Source: an uncultured Prevotella sp.
GTDB lineage: Bacteria > Bacteroidota > Bacteroidia > Bacteroidales > Bacteroidaceae
Direction of reading: 5' to 3'
Length of the DNA: 64,000 nucleotides
Assembly (NCBI GenBank): GCA_900315835.1
Contig: ONAR01000008.1
Location: 1 to 64,000 of the forward strand
Shown: piece by piece, positions 25,638 to 34,566 of the stretch
How the letters are laid out: every line of letters starts with the position of its first letter
Position numbering within the stretch: the first letter of the stretch is position 1
Notes under the pieces: model-generated
Databases searched by the model: none
Told to the model about the DNA's origin: nothing
The model's input: only the letters and a program-made list of their open reading frames with translations
Position numbers and translations under genes: made by a program

Positions 25638-27515
25638 ATGACAAAAGAAGAAAACGAGCAAAGGCTTGCCTATCTAAAGAACATTGTACTGAACATGCCC
25701 GAGAAGCCGGGCAGCTATCAGTACTACGACGACCTGCGCGAAAAAGGAGGCACCATCATCTACGTGGGCAAGGCGAAGAACCTCAAGCGCCGCGTCTCAA
25801 GCTACTTCCATAAGGAGGTCGACCGCTTCAAGACGCAGGTGCTGGTGAGTAAGATACGCGATATCTCCTACACCGTGGTCAATACCGAGGAAGATGCACT
25901 GCTCCTGGAGAACGCACTCATTAAGAAATACAAGCCCCGCTATAACGTATTGCTCAAGGATGGCAAGACTTACCCGAGTATAGTCGTTACTAATGAATGG
26001 TTCCCACGCATCTTCAAGACCCGCCATATTAATAAAAAGGTGGGTACCTACTACGGCCCCTACCCCCACATCACGGCGATGTACAACCTTCTCGGCATTA
26101 TCAAGAAGGTGTTTAAGCCGCGGTTATGCCACCAACCCATCACCGACGAGGGCGTAAAACTCCATAAATATCGCCCTTGTTTGGAGTACCATATCCACAA
26201 CTGCGACGGCTGTTGCATCGGCAAGCAGACGCGCGAGGACTACCTTGAGAACATCCGTCAGGCGAAGGAAGTGCTCAAGGGCAACACCCGCGAACTGAGC
26301 GACTGGATCTACAACAAGATGATGGAGAAGGCACAAGCCATGCAGTTTGAAGAAGCCGAACGACTCAAACAGCGCTACGAACTGCTACGCGACTTCGTCT
26401 CGAAGCGCGAGGTGGTGAGCCACACCATCACCGATGTCGATGTGTTTACCATCACCGATGAGGACAACCTGAGCAACGCCTACATCAACTATATCCACGT
26501 CAAGAACGGTACTATCAACCAGAGTTTCACCTACGAATACAAGCGCAAGCTCGACGAGAGCGATGAGGAACTGTTGCTGCAGGCCATCCCCGAGATCAGG
26601 GAACGGTTTGGCAGCACGGCCAAGGAGATTATAGTGCCGTTTGAGATGAGCTGGAAACTTAAAGACGCCACCTTCTTCGTGCCCCAGCGCGGCGATAAGA
26701 AGCACCTGTTGGAGTTGTCTGAGATGAATGGCAAACAGTATAAATTCGACCGTCTGAAGCAGAGCGAGAAACTCAATCCGGAGCAGAAACAGACCCGCCT
26801 GATGAAGGAATTGCAAGATAAACTCCACCTCAAGAAACTGCCTTATCAGATAGAATGTTTCGACAACTCCAACATCTCGGGCACCGATGCAGTAGCCGGC
26901 TGCATTGTATATAAGGCCATGAAGCCCTCGCGAAAGGATTATCGGAAGTACAACATCAAAACTGTCACTGGCCCAGACGATTACGCTTCTATGCAAGAGG
27001 TTGTGAGGCGCAGATATGGGCGCATGTTGGAGGAAGGTGCTACCCTACCCGATCTCATCATCACCGATGGCGGAAAGGGGCAGATGGACGTCGTTCGAGA
27101 GGTGGTCGAAGGCGAGCTTCACCTCGACATTCCCATCGCCGGCCTGGCCAAAGACGACCGCCACCGCACCAACGAACTGCTCTACGGCTTCCCGCCGCAG
27201 GTTATCGCCTTGAAGACCGACAGCGAGCTTTTCCACGTCCTCACGCAGATACAGGATGAGGTGCACCGCTTTGCCATCACATTCCACCGCGACAAACGGT
27301 CGAAGCATGCCCTACATTCAGCACTGGACGACATAAAGGGCATCGGTCCGAAGACCAAGGAGAAGCTCCTCAAAGACTTCAAGACCGTGAAGCGAATCAA
27401 GGGTGCAACCACCGAGGAACTTGCCACCTCCATCGGCCCCGACAAAGCCGCGAAGGTGAGGAAATACTTCGATGACAACGAAGAAAATAAAAAATCCGAT
27501 GAAATAACGGCTTGA
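25638..27515 (+). CDS. uvrC: Excinuclease ABC subunit C
   Basis: UvrC makes the dual incisions in nucleotide excision repair. An N-terminal GIY-YIG domain (PGSYQYYDDLREKGGTIIYVGKAKNLKRRV) is followed by the UVR/UvrB-binding motif near residues 215-250 (EKAQAMQFEEAERLKQRYELL). The RNase H-like endonuclease domain contains IECFDNSNISGTDAVAG and LIITDGGKGQ. A C-terminal (HhH)2 region ends the protein (IKGIGPKTKEKLLKDF). The length of 625 residues is typical. It is followed by an inverted-repeat terminator overlapping its stop. Confidence 0.96.
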   Translation: MTKEENEQRLAYLKNIVLNMPEKPGSYQYYDDLREKGGTIIYVGKAKNLKRRVSSYFHKEVDRFKTQVLVSKIRDISYTVVNTEEDALLLENALIKKYKPRYNVLLKDGKTYPSIVVTNEWFPRIFKTRHINKKVGTYYGPYPHITAMYNLLGIIKKVFKPRLCHQPITDEGVKLHKYRPCLEYHIHNCDGCCIGKQTREDYLENIRQAKEVLKGNTRELSDWIYNKMMEKAQAMQFEEAERLKQRYELLRDFVSKREVVSHTITDVDVFTITDEDNLSNAYINYIHVKNGTINQSFTYEYKRKLDESDEELLLQAIPEIRERFGSTAKEIIVPFEMSWKLKDATFFVPQRGDKKHLLELSEMNGKQYKFDRLKQSEKLNPEQKQTRLMKELQDKLHLKKLPYQIECFDNSNISGTDAVAGCIVYKAMKPSRKDYRKYNIKTVTGPDDYASMQEVVRRRYGRMLEEGATLPDLIITDGGKGQMDVVREVVEGELHLDIPIAGLAKDDRHRTNELLYGFPPQVIALKTDSELFHVLTQIQDEVHRFAITFHRDKRSKHALHSALDDIKGIGPKTKEKLLKDFKTVKRIKGATTEELATSIGPDKAAKVRKYFDDNEENKKSDEITA

Positions 27516-27541
27516 AAGAACCGATTGTAGCCGTTATTTTA
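27502..27541 (+). terminator. Terminator overlapping the uvrC stop
   Basis: A perfect 11-bp stem (AAATAACGGCT / AGCCGTTATTT) with a 16-nt loop and a T-rich end lies at the uvrC 3' end and just upstream of the dtd -7 box. Confidence 0.65.
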
Positions 27542-27542
27542 T

Positions 27543-27550
27543 TAACTTTG
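27543..27550 (+). promoter_or_regulatory. -7 box (TAACTTTG) for dtd-mazG-deoC
   Basis: TAACTTTG lies 25 bases upstream of the dtd ATG and probably drives dtd and the mazG-like gene, possibly deoC too. Confidence 0.5.
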
Positions 27551-27575
27551 TACAACTAAATCAGCACCAAATATC

Positions 27576-28028
27576 ATGCGTATCGTCATTCAAAAGGTCA
27601 CTCAGGCCTCTGTCACCATCAACGGGAAGGTGAAAGCCGCCATCGGCAAAGGCTACCTCATATTGGTCGGCATCGAGTCGGCCGACACCGAGGAGGATGC
27701 AGCTTGGCTGGTAAAGAAGATCATCGGCTTGCGCATCTTCGAAGATGAGAATGGCGTTATGAATCTGAGTATCAACCAGGTAGGCGGCGATATCATCGTC
27801 GTTTCGCAGTTCACTTTGATGGCGAGTTACAAGAAAGGCAACCGTCCGAGTTGGTTGCGCGCAGCGCCTCACGAGATCTCCATCCCCCTCTACGAGTCGT
27901 TCTGCCGCCAGTTGCAGGAGGCCCTGGGCAAACCCATCGGAACGGGTGAGTTCGGTGCGATGATGCAGGTGGCACTCGTCAACGACGGTCCTACCACCAT
28001 CTGCATGGACACAAAAAATAAGGAATAA
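27576..28028 (+). CDS. dtd: D-aminoacyl-tRNA deacylase
   Basis: Dtd hydrolyses D-aminoacyl-tRNAs, and Gly-tRNA(Ala), to keep translation homochiral. The conserved SQFTL motif and the cross-subunit cis-Gly-Pro motif NDGPTT (family NxGPxT) are intact. The 150-residue length is normal. It is followed by a mazG-like gene 17 bp downstream, giving a small housekeeping operon. Confidence 0.95.
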   Translation: MRIVIQKVTQASVTINGKVKAAIGKGYLILVGIESADTEEDAAWLVKKIIGLRIFEDENGVMNLSINQVGGDIIVVSQFTLMASYKKGNRPSWLRAAPHEISIPLYESFCRQLQEALGKPIGTGEFGAMMQVALVNDGPTTICMDTKNKE

Positions 28029-28045
28029 ACCAAAACACCACGATA

Positions 28046-28378
28046 ATGACGATAGATGAAGCACAACAGGCTGTTGACCAATGGATTAAGACCTACGGCG
28101 TGCGCTATTTCTCCGAGTTGACCAACATGACCGTTCTCACCGAGGAAGTGGGCGAATTAGCCCGCGTCATGGCCCGTAAATACGGTGACCAGAGCTTCAA
28201 ACCGGGTGAGAAAGACAATATGGACGAGGAGATGGCCGACATCTTTTGGGTGCTCTGCTGCCTCGCCAATCAGACCGGCGTCAACCTCACCGAGGCCTTC
28301 CAGCGGTCGTTGGAGAAGAAGACCAAGCGCGATGCCGAGCGCCACAAAAACAACCCCAAGCTACAAGCAAAACAATAA
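28046..28378 (+). CDS. MazG-like nucleotide pyrophosphohydrolase
   Basis: This is a short all-alpha NTP pyrophosphohydrolase of the MazG/dCTPase-like superfamily, likely cleaning non-canonical nucleotides. The metal-binding ExxE and ExxD signature is visible in TEEVGELARVMARKYGD and NMDEEMADIFWVLCCL. At 110 residues it is a single-domain form, shorter than two-domain E. coli MazG. It is co-oriented with dtd and deoC. Substrate specificity is unknown. Confidence 0.88.
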   Translation: MTIDEAQQAVDQWIKTYGVRYFSELTNMTVLTEEVGELARVMARKYGDQSFKPGEKDNMDEEMADIFWVLCCLANQTGVNLTEAFQRSLEKKTKRDAERHKNNPKLQAKQ

Positions 28379-28433
28379 GAAGCTCGGGGCAAAGTAATAA
28401 GCAAATAAACAACAATAAAATACGAACAAACTT

Positions 28434-29381
28434 ATGGGAACAATTAAGGATCAAGTCAACAAGGACATTCAGGCCCAGCGCAGTAAGGGCTTGGTAAAAA
28501 GCAGCAAAATCGACCAGGCTTTTGCCAAATACGACCTCAACGTAGACGAGCAGCAGGTGAAGGCTGCCGTAAAGGACATCATCGCCAACAAGGTGCCTGC
28601 CAACGACACCGTAGACGTAAAGAAGTTCCTCCTCGGCAGCGTTGAACTCACGAGTCTGCACACCACCGACACCGAGGAGAGCATCCTCAATATGGTGGAA
28701 AAAGTCAACAAATTCGACGCCACCTATCCTGACCTGCCGCATGTAGCCACCATTGTCACCTACCCCATCTTCACCCACTTGGTACGTAACACGTTGGAGG
28801 TTGACGGCGTCGAAATCGCCGTTGTCTCCGGCAACTTCCCCAGCTCACAGACATTCATGGAGGTGAAGGTCGCCGAGACTGCGTTGGCCATCAAAGACGG
28901 CGCCACCAACGTCGATATCGTACTGCCCGTGGGTAAGTTCCTCAGCGAGGATTACGAGGGCGTAGCCGACGACATCAACGAGCTCAAGCAGACCTGCGGC
29001 GATGTGCCCATGAAGGTCATTCTGGAAACCTGCGACCTCGGCAGCCTCTCCAACGTAAAGAAAGCCGCTATTTTATCGATGTATTCCGGCGCCGACTACG
29101 TGAAGACCTCCACCGGTAAGGAGAAGGCTGGCGCTACGCCTGAAGGCGTCTACGTCATGGCGCAGGCCGTCAAGGAGTACTACAATGAGACGGGCATCAA
29201 GATTGGTATCAAGCCCGCAGGCGGCATCAATACCGTGATGGACGCCGTCACCTATTACACCGTCGTCAAGGAAGTCTGCGGCGAGGAATGGCTTACCAAC
29301 GAGCTCTTCCGCCTCGGTACCAGTCGACTGACCAACCTGCTGCTGAGTGAGGTGCTGGGCAAGGAAACCAAATGGTACTAA
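28434..29381 (+). CDS. deoC: Deoxyribose-phosphate aldolase
   Basis: DeoC cleaves 2-deoxyribose-5-phosphate to acetaldehyde and glyceraldehyde-3-phosphate in deoxynucleoside catabolism. The Schiff-base lysine lies in GADYVKTSTGK, and the phosphate-binding segment is IGIKPAGGI. At 315 residues it is longer than E. coli DeoC because of an N-terminal helical extension of about 60 residues. The TIM-barrel core begins near THTTDTEESI-like sequence. It ends the dtd-mazG-deoC group and is followed by an inverted pair of REP-like elements. Confidence 0.93.
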   Translation: MGTIKDQVNKDIQAQRSKGLVKSSKIDQAFAKYDLNVDEQQVKAAVKDIIANKVPANDTVDVKKFLLGSVELTSLHTTDTEESILNMVEKVNKFDATYPDLPHVATIVTYPIFTHLVRNTLEVDGVEIAVVSGNFPSSQTFMEVKVAETALAIKDGATNVDIVLPVGKFLSEDYEGVADDINELKQTCGDVPMKVILETCDLGSLSNVKKAAILSMYSGADYVKTSTGKEKAGATPEGVYVMAQAVKEYYNETGIKIGIKPAGGINTVMDAVTYYTVVKEVCGEEWLTNELFRLGTSRLTNLLLSEVLGKETKWY

Positions 29382-29435
29382 GCAAAAAGAATGAAACTGA
29401 ACTACACTCGGTTACAGTGTACTGCCATGGTATTA

Positions 29436-29537
29436 GTGTAGTGGCCGGCCTTGTGACGGCCACCAACCCTTGAAATTACATGAATACGTGAATGTGATAC
29501 CTGCATTTGGTGGCCGGCACCAGGCCGGCCACTACAC
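29436..29537. repeat. Inverted pair of REP-like palindromes
   Basis: Elements at 29436-29468 and 29509-29537 carry the GTGTAGTGGCCGGC core in opposite orientation, 40 bp apart, between convergent deoC and the polyprenyl synthase. They may act as a bidirectional terminator. Confidence 0.85.
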
Positions 29538-29546
29538 TGACCACAG

Positions 29547-30524
29547 CTATTTCTTCCGCTCAATCACATAGTCGAGGTAGGCATTCAGGCTGTCTTTCAC
29601 CGGACCATCCTCCACGTCGAGATCGAGCAGCGCCTTGCTTTGCGCATGCAGTTCCCACATCCGCTTTTCGGCATAATCGATACCACCGTGAGCCTTAGTG
29701 AATGCAACGAGACGGGCAATCTCCTCCTTCGTTACCACCCCATCCTTCACCTTATTGGCCAATGAAATCATTTCCTGGTCGTGCGTCGTATTGAGTGCAT
29801 AGATGACCGGCAGCGTCAGCTTACCCTCAGCCATATCGTTGCCCGTGGGTTTGCCAATCTTTGACTGGTCGTAATAATCGAAAATATCATCACGAATTTG
29901 GAAGATGATGCCAAGGTTGCGGCCGAAGCATTTCGCATTCTCAATATCCTCTTCGCTGGCTCCCGCACTCAGGGCACCGATGGCAGCACACGCCTCAAAC
30001 AGTGCAGCCGTCTTCTGCTTAATCACCTGATAGTAAGCGTCCTCAGAGAAATCCTTCGAATGGATGTTGGACAACTGCAGCAATTCACCGTTGGACAGCG
30101 TACGACCGAGCTCAGAGAGGTAGCGCACGATCGTCTCATTGTGCGTAAAACTGACGTGAAGCAGGGCCGTTGAAAGGATGAAATCGCCCACCAGGACAGC
30201 CACTTTGTTGCCATACAGATTGTTGACCGATGCCTGGCCGCGTCGTTCTGCGCTTTCATCCACCACATCATCGTGGACGAGTGAGGCCGTGTGAAGCAAC
30301 TCCAAGCCCACCGCAGCATGCTGAGTGACACTGGTTACCTCACCGAACACCTTAGCCGTAAGCAGGATCAGCAAAGGCCGCATCCGCTTGCCCGAACGCT
30401 GCCGGATATGGTCCAGCGCCTGCTGCAACAATCCGTCGGAATGCGTCATCGCTTTGTTAAAAAGCTCGGTGAAATCGAGCATTTCCGAAGTTATCGGCTG
30501 CCTGATAATTGATAAATAATCCAT
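29547..30524 (-). CDS. Trans-polyprenyl diphosphate synthase
   Basis: This all-alpha isoprenyl diphosphate synthase extends isoprenoid chains, probably for the menaquinone side chain (octaprenyl/solanesyl type). The first Asp-rich motif is LVHDDVVDES, and the second is FQIRDDIFDYYD. No bulky residue pattern of a short-chain farnesyl synthase is evident. The length of 325 residues matches the long-chain class. It is divergent from polA across a 90-bp gap. The exact chain length is not readable from sequence. Confidence 0.92.
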   Translation of the reverse strand: MDYLSIIRQPITSEMLDFTELFNKAMTHSDGLLQQALDHIRQRSGKRMRPLLILLTAKVFGEVTSVTQHAAVGLELLHTASLVHDDVVDESAERRGQASVNNLYGNKVAVLVGDFILSTALLHVSFTHNETIVRYLSELGRTLSNGELLQLSNIHSKDFSEDAYYQVIKQKTAALFEACAAIGALSAGASEEDIENAKCFGRNLGIIFQIRDDIFDYYDQSKIGKPTGNDMAEGKLTLPVIYALNTTHDQEMISLANKVKDGVVTKEEIARLVAFTKAHGGIDYAEKRMWELHAQSKALLDLDVEDGPVKDSLNAYLDYVIERKK

Positions 30525-30543
30525 CGATGATATTTATTTATTG

Positions 30544-30551
30544 CAAAATTA
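30544..30551 (-). promoter_or_regulatory. -7 box (TAATTTTG on minus strand) for polyprenyl synthase
   Basis: CAAAATTA on the plus strand reads TAATTTTG on the minus strand, 20 bases upstream of the start, in the divergent region with polA. Confidence 0.4.
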
Positions 30552-30614
30552 ATGCTTTTAGTTCAAAGTATTGCAAGAATTTAGTAATTTTACAAAGAAA
30601 ATAGACTTAATAGG

Positions 30615-33377
30615 ATGAAGAAACTCTTTCTTTTCGATGCTTACGCGATTATCTTCCGCGCCTACTACGCATTCCTCAAGCGCCCGACCATCAATTCGAA
30701 GGGCTTGAACACCTCTGCCATCCTCGGCTTCTGCAATACGCTGAAGGAGATTCTCGATAAGGAGCATCCCGATTACCTTGGCGTTGCCTTCGACCAGGGC
30801 AAGACGTTCCGCCACGAGGCTTTCCCGGCTTATAAAGCCCAGCGCGAGGCCACACCGGAGGACATCAAGCTGTCGGTGCCTTATATCCAGCAAATCCTCT
30901 CGGCCATGCATATCCCCATCCTCATGGCTGACGGCTTCGAGGCTGACGACGTCATCGGCACCCTCGCCACGAAAGCCGGCGCCGAGGGCATCGCCACCTA
31001 CATGCTCACGCCCGACAAGGACTACGGCCAACTCATTGGCCCCAACGTGTTCATGTACCGGCCGAGGCATGGCGGTGGCTACGACATCATCGGCGAGAAG
31101 GAGATTGAAGAGAAATACGGCATCCCCACCCCGGCGCAGGTCATTGACCTGCTCGCACTCATGGGCGACTCGGCCGACAACTACCCCGGTTGTCCGGGCG
31201 TCGGCGAGAAGACGGCCGTGAAGCTCATCAACGAGTTCGGATCGATCGAAGGACTCCTCACCCACACCGACCAACTCAAGGGCAAGATGCGCGAGAAGGT
31301 CGAAGGTGCGCGCGAGGATATCAAGATGTCGAAGTACCTCGCGACCATCCGCACCGATGTGCCCATAGCCCTCTCGCTCGACCAACTTGAGATGAAGCAA
31401 CCCGACGAGCAGCAGCTGAGCAAAATTTTCGACGAACTGGAGTTCAAGCGCTTCACCGCGAGATTTCTAAACAAGCGTGAGGAAAAGCAAAATAACGTTA
31501 ATCAACAGCTCTCTCTTTTTGCCGAAAATCCGACCGACGGCCAAGAAAATCAAAATGAAGCCACGCTGGCGTCGCTTAAAACGGAGGCTCACAAATACCA
31601 ACTCATTGATAATAAAGAAGCTGCGATTAAATTACGTGACTTTTTATTGACAACGGAAAATCTCAGTCTGGACACGGAGACAACGTCGACCAATGCCATC
31701 GAGGCCGAACTGGTGGGATTGAGCTTCGCCGTGAAGCCCTTCGAGGCCTGGTACGTCGCCATACCCGCCGACCGCGCCGAAGCGCAGCGCATGGTAGAGA
31801 TTTTCCGACCGGTGTATGAAAACCCCGACAGTTTGAAGATTGGGCAAAACATCAAATACGACTATGAGGTGCTGCGTCAATACGGCATAGATATCCAAGG
31901 CCCGATGTTCGACACCATGCTCGCCCATTACATCATCCAACCGGAGCTGCGCCACAACATGGACTACATGGCCGAGACCCTGCTCCAGTATCAGACGGTC
32001 CACATCGAGGAACTCATCGGTCCAAAGGGAAAGGGTCAGCGCAACATGCGCGACCTCGCGCCGTCGGAGGTATACGAGTATGCCGCCGAAGACGCCGACG
32101 TCACGCTGCGGCTGAAGGAGGCCCTCGAGCCTAAATTAAAAGAGGTGGGCGGCGAACAGCTGTTCTGGGAGATTGAGATGCCGCTGGTCAAGGTGCTGGC
32201 CGACATGGAGCTCAACGGCGTCTGCCTCGACACCGCTTCGCTCAAGGAAACGCAGCGTGCCTTCACCGAGCGCATGAACCAATACGAGCAGGAGGCGTTT
32301 CAAGAGGCGGGGTGCAGCTTCAACATATCGTCACCCAAGCAGGTGGGCGATATTCTCTTCGGCCAGATGAAGCTCGTCGACAAACCGAAGAAGACCAAAT
32401 CGGGACAGTATGTCACCTCTGAGGAGGTGCTGCAGCAGTTGCGCGGCAAGGCGAAGATTGTCGACGCCATCCTCAACTACCGCGGACTGAAGAAGCTCCT
32501 CGGCACCTATGTCGAGGCCCTGCCGAAGCTCATCAACCCCAAGACCGGGCACATCCACACGTCGTTCAACCAGGCCGTCACCGCCACCGGGCGTCTGTCG
32601 TCGAGCGACCCCAACCTGCAGAATATCCCCGTGCGCGACGACGACGGCAAGGAGATACGCAAATGTTTCATCCCAGAGCCCGGATGCCGTTGGTTCTCAG
32701 CCGACTACAGTCAGATAGAGCTGCGTCTGATGGCCCATCTGTCGGGCGACGACAACATGATCGAAGCCTTCCGCGAGGGCTTCGACATCCACCGTGCCAC
32801 AGCGGCAAAGATTTGGAAAGAACCGATGGATGACGTCTCCGACAGTCAGCGAAAGAAAGCCAAGCAAGCCAACTTCGGCATCATCTACGGCATCACCGCC
32901 TTCGGTCTGGCCCAACGCATGGATATTCCCCGCGGTGAGGCTAGCCAGTTGATTGACGACTATTTCAAGACTTTCCCCAAGGTACACGACTTCATGGAGA
33001 ACGCCAAGAAGGAGGCCCGCGAGAAGGGCTACGCCGAGACGATGTTCGGTCGCCGCCGTTATCTGCCTGACATCAATTCGCGCAATCCCACCGTGCGCGG
33101 CTTTGCCGAGCGCAATGCCATCAACGCCCCCATCCAGGGATCAGAGGCCGACATCATCAAGATCGCCATGATCCGGATATGGCGCCGGTTCAAAGCCGAG
33201 GGCCTGAAGTCGAAGATGATCCTTCAGGTGCACGACGAACTCAATTTCTCCGTAGTGCCCTCTGAGGCCGAGAAAGTGGAACAGATAGTGCTGGAAGAGA
33301 TGCAGGGTGCAGCCACTCTAAAGGTACCACTCACCGCCGACGCTGGTTGGGGTGAAAACTGGCTCGAGGCGCATTGA
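30615..33377 (+). CDS. polA: DNA polymerase I
   Basis: PolA does repair synthesis and Okazaki-fragment processing. The N-terminal 5'-3' exonuclease (about 1-290) contains DGFEADDVIGTLA and LLALMGDSADNYPGCPGVGEKTA. The 3'-5' exonuclease domain looks active: LSLDTETTSTNA supplies the D-x-E pair and QNIKYDYEVL the ExoII block. Polymerase motifs A (WFSADYSQIELRLMAH), B (RKKAKQANFGIIYGITAFGL) and C (LQVHDELNF) are intact. The length of 920 residues is typical. It is monocistronic; the following 230 bases contain no credible gene. Confidence 0.97.
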   Translation: MKKLFLFDAYAIIFRAYYAFLKRPTINSKGLNTSAILGFCNTLKEILDKEHPDYLGVAFDQGKTFRHEAFPAYKAQREATPEDIKLSVPYIQQILSAMHIPILMADGFEADDVIGTLATKAGAEGIATYMLTPDKDYGQLIGPNVFMYRPRHGGGYDIIGEKEIEEKYGIPTPAQVIDLLALMGDSADNYPGCPGVGEKTAVKLINEFGSIEGLLTHTDQLKGKMREKVEGAREDIKMSKYLATIRTDVPIALSLDQLEMKQPDEQQLSKIFDELEFKRFTARFLNKREEKQNNVNQQLSLFAENPTDGQENQNEATLASLKTEAHKYQLIDNKEAAIKLRDFLLTTENLSLDTETTSTNAIEAELVGLSFAVKPFEAWYVAIPADRAEAQRMVEIFRPVYENPDSLKIGQNIKYDYEVLRQYGIDIQGPMFDTMLAHYIIQPELRHNMDYMAETLLQYQTVHIEELIGPKGKGQRNMRDLAPSEVYEYAAEDADVTLRLKEALEPKLKEVGGEQLFWEIEMPLVKVLADMELNGVCLDTASLKETQRAFTERMNQYEQEAFQEAGCSFNISSPKQVGDILFGQMKLVDKPKKTKSGQYVTSEEVLQQLRGKAKIVDAILNYRGLKKLLGTYVEALPKLINPKTGHIHTSFNQAVTATGRLSSSDPNLQNIPVRDDDGKEIRKCFIPEPGCRWFSADYSQIELRLMAHLSGDDNMIEAFREGFDIHRATAAKIWKEPMDDVSDSQRKKAKQANFGIIYGITAFGLAQRMDIPRGEASQLIDDYFKTFPKVHDFMENAKKEAREKGYAETMFGRRRYLPDINSRNPTVRGFAERNAINAPIQGSEADIIKIAMIRIWRRFKAEGLKSKMILQVHDELNFSVVPSEAEKVEQIVLEEMQGAATLKVPLTADAGWGENWLEAH

Positions 33378-33619
33378 TGTGAAAGCAATGTTTTCGTCAC
33401 TAAAAACCCGTTTTTTGTCGCCGTCGTCCCACCCCATCGCCACTGCGATTCGACAAAAATGCGAAAACGATGAAAATGCGCAGAACCAACTGATACTCAA
33501 TGCATCAAGCATCCTGCGCACACAAAAGTGCGACAAAAAAGTGACATCTCAGAGATTGCAAAATGACCTATTAAGCAACCATACGCCTGAGGAGGCGCCA
33601 AAAGATTAGTAGAAAGAAA

Positions 33620-33653
33620 AAGGTAGCACTATCAGATGACGTGCTACCTTTTA
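33620..33653. terminator. Bidirectional hairpin terminator between polA and sirtuin
   Basis: A perfect 11-bp stem (AAAGGTAGCAC / GTGCTACCTTT) with an 11-nt loop is flanked by A-rich sequence on the left and T-rich on the right. It lies 240 bp after polA in a region with no gene. Confidence 0.75.
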
Positions 33654-33699
33654 TTTTATCCGTTATCCATCGCATTATTTTTATCCAAATAATGGCCGC

Positions 33700-33733
33700 G
33701 GTTGGTGGCCGGCACAAGGCACGGCCACTACAC
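33700..33733. repeat. Single REP-like palindrome
   Basis: This is an inverted-orientation copy of the GTGTAGTGGCCG family with a few mismatches, just downstream of the leftward sirtuin gene. Confidence 0.8.
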
Positions 33734-33750
33734 CAATACACAAAAAATGG

Positions 33751-34446
33751 CTACGGATGGATTTGCTTCAGCAACTCCTTCATGCCCTCAGAGGCACCCT
33801 TCTTGATGTAGATGACATTGGCATTGGTGCTGACCGCGTTGGGGTCGATGAGATAAATCGGGCTCCCAGCGGGCACGAACTGTACGAGCGAGGCAGCCGG
33901 ATAGACCACGAGCGACGTACCGATGATGACAAAGATGTCGGCCTGTGCCGCTTCCTCAGCCGCAGGATTGAGCATCGGCACACTCTCGCCGAAGAAGACG
34001 ATGAACGGGCGCAGCAGCGAACCGTCACCCGCCTTGGTACCCGGTACGATATCCGGGTCGCCGGGTTTCAGCTCTCGGATATAGCGCTCATCGTAGGGGT
34101 CGTTGCTCGAACAAACCTTCGACAGTTCACCATGCAGATGGATGACGTGCGTCGACCCCGCTTTCTCGTGTAGGTTATCCACGTTTTGCGTGAGCACGGT
34201 CACGTCGTAGTCGCGCTCCATCTCGGCGATAAGTCGGTGACCCTCACAGGGTTGCGCATCCCACAGCTTACGCCGCATCTGGTTGTAAAAATTGGTCACG
34301 AGCGTGGGGTTGGCGAGCCATCCGTCGTGCGATGCCACCTGCTCCACGGGGTAGTTTTCCCACAAGCCGTCGTTGCCGCGGAAGGTCTTGAACCCGCTCT
34401 CCACCGACATGCCGGCACCAGTCAAAAAGACTACTTTCTTTTTCAT
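33751..34446 (-). CDS. cobB: Sirtuin-family NAD-dependent protein deacylase without zinc-site cysteines
   Basis: This Sir2-family enzyme removes acyl groups from lysines using NAD+. The NAD-binding motif is FLTGAGMSVESGFKTFRG, the conserved TQNVDNLHEKAG is present, and the catalytic His lies in HLHGEL. The small zinc module, which normally holds four Cys after the catalytic His, is replaced by VCSSNDPYDERYIREL with a single Cys; the whole protein has only two Cys. It therefore belongs to the zinc-less bacterial lineage, and the fold there must be held without zinc. The length of 231 residues is normal. Confidence 0.88.
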   Translation of the reverse strand: MKKKVVFLTGAGMSVESGFKTFRGNDGLWENYPVEQVASHDGWLANPTLVTNFYNQMRRKLWDAQPCEGHRLIAEMERDYDVTVLTQNVDNLHEKAGSTHVIHLHGELSKVCSSNDPYDERYIRELKPGDPDIVPGTKAGDGSLLRPFIVFFGESVPMLNPAAEEAAQADIFVIIGTSLVVYPAASLVQFVPAGSPIYLIDPNAVSTNANVIYIKKGASEGMKELLKQIHP

Positions 34447-34485
34447 GCTGCTATTACGTTATTAGAAGGTATCGTTATTTTGTGA

Positions 34486-34493
34486 CAAAAATA
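34486..34493 (-). promoter_or_regulatory. -7 box (TATTTTTG on minus strand) for sirtuin
   Basis: CAAAAATA on the plus strand gives TATTTTTG on the minus strand, 39 bases upstream of the sirtuin start. Confidence 0.4.
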
Positions 34494-34535
34494 GTAATTT
34501 TTCCGTAATTATGGCGCAATGCAAGTGAAAAATAG

Positions 34536-34543
34536 TAACTTTG
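34536..34543 (+). promoter_or_regulatory. -7 box (TAACTTTG) for the FKBP operon
   Basis: TAACTTTG lies 23 bases upstream of the first FKBP start codon. Confidence 0.5.
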
Positions 34544-34566
34544 CACATTAATTAAAAACTAAAAGA

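Noticed and set aside
33352-33609. 85-codon open frame after polA
   Set aside because: It overlaps the polA end, is low-complexity and Ser/Lys-rich, and has no family resemblance, promoter or ribosome-binding site.
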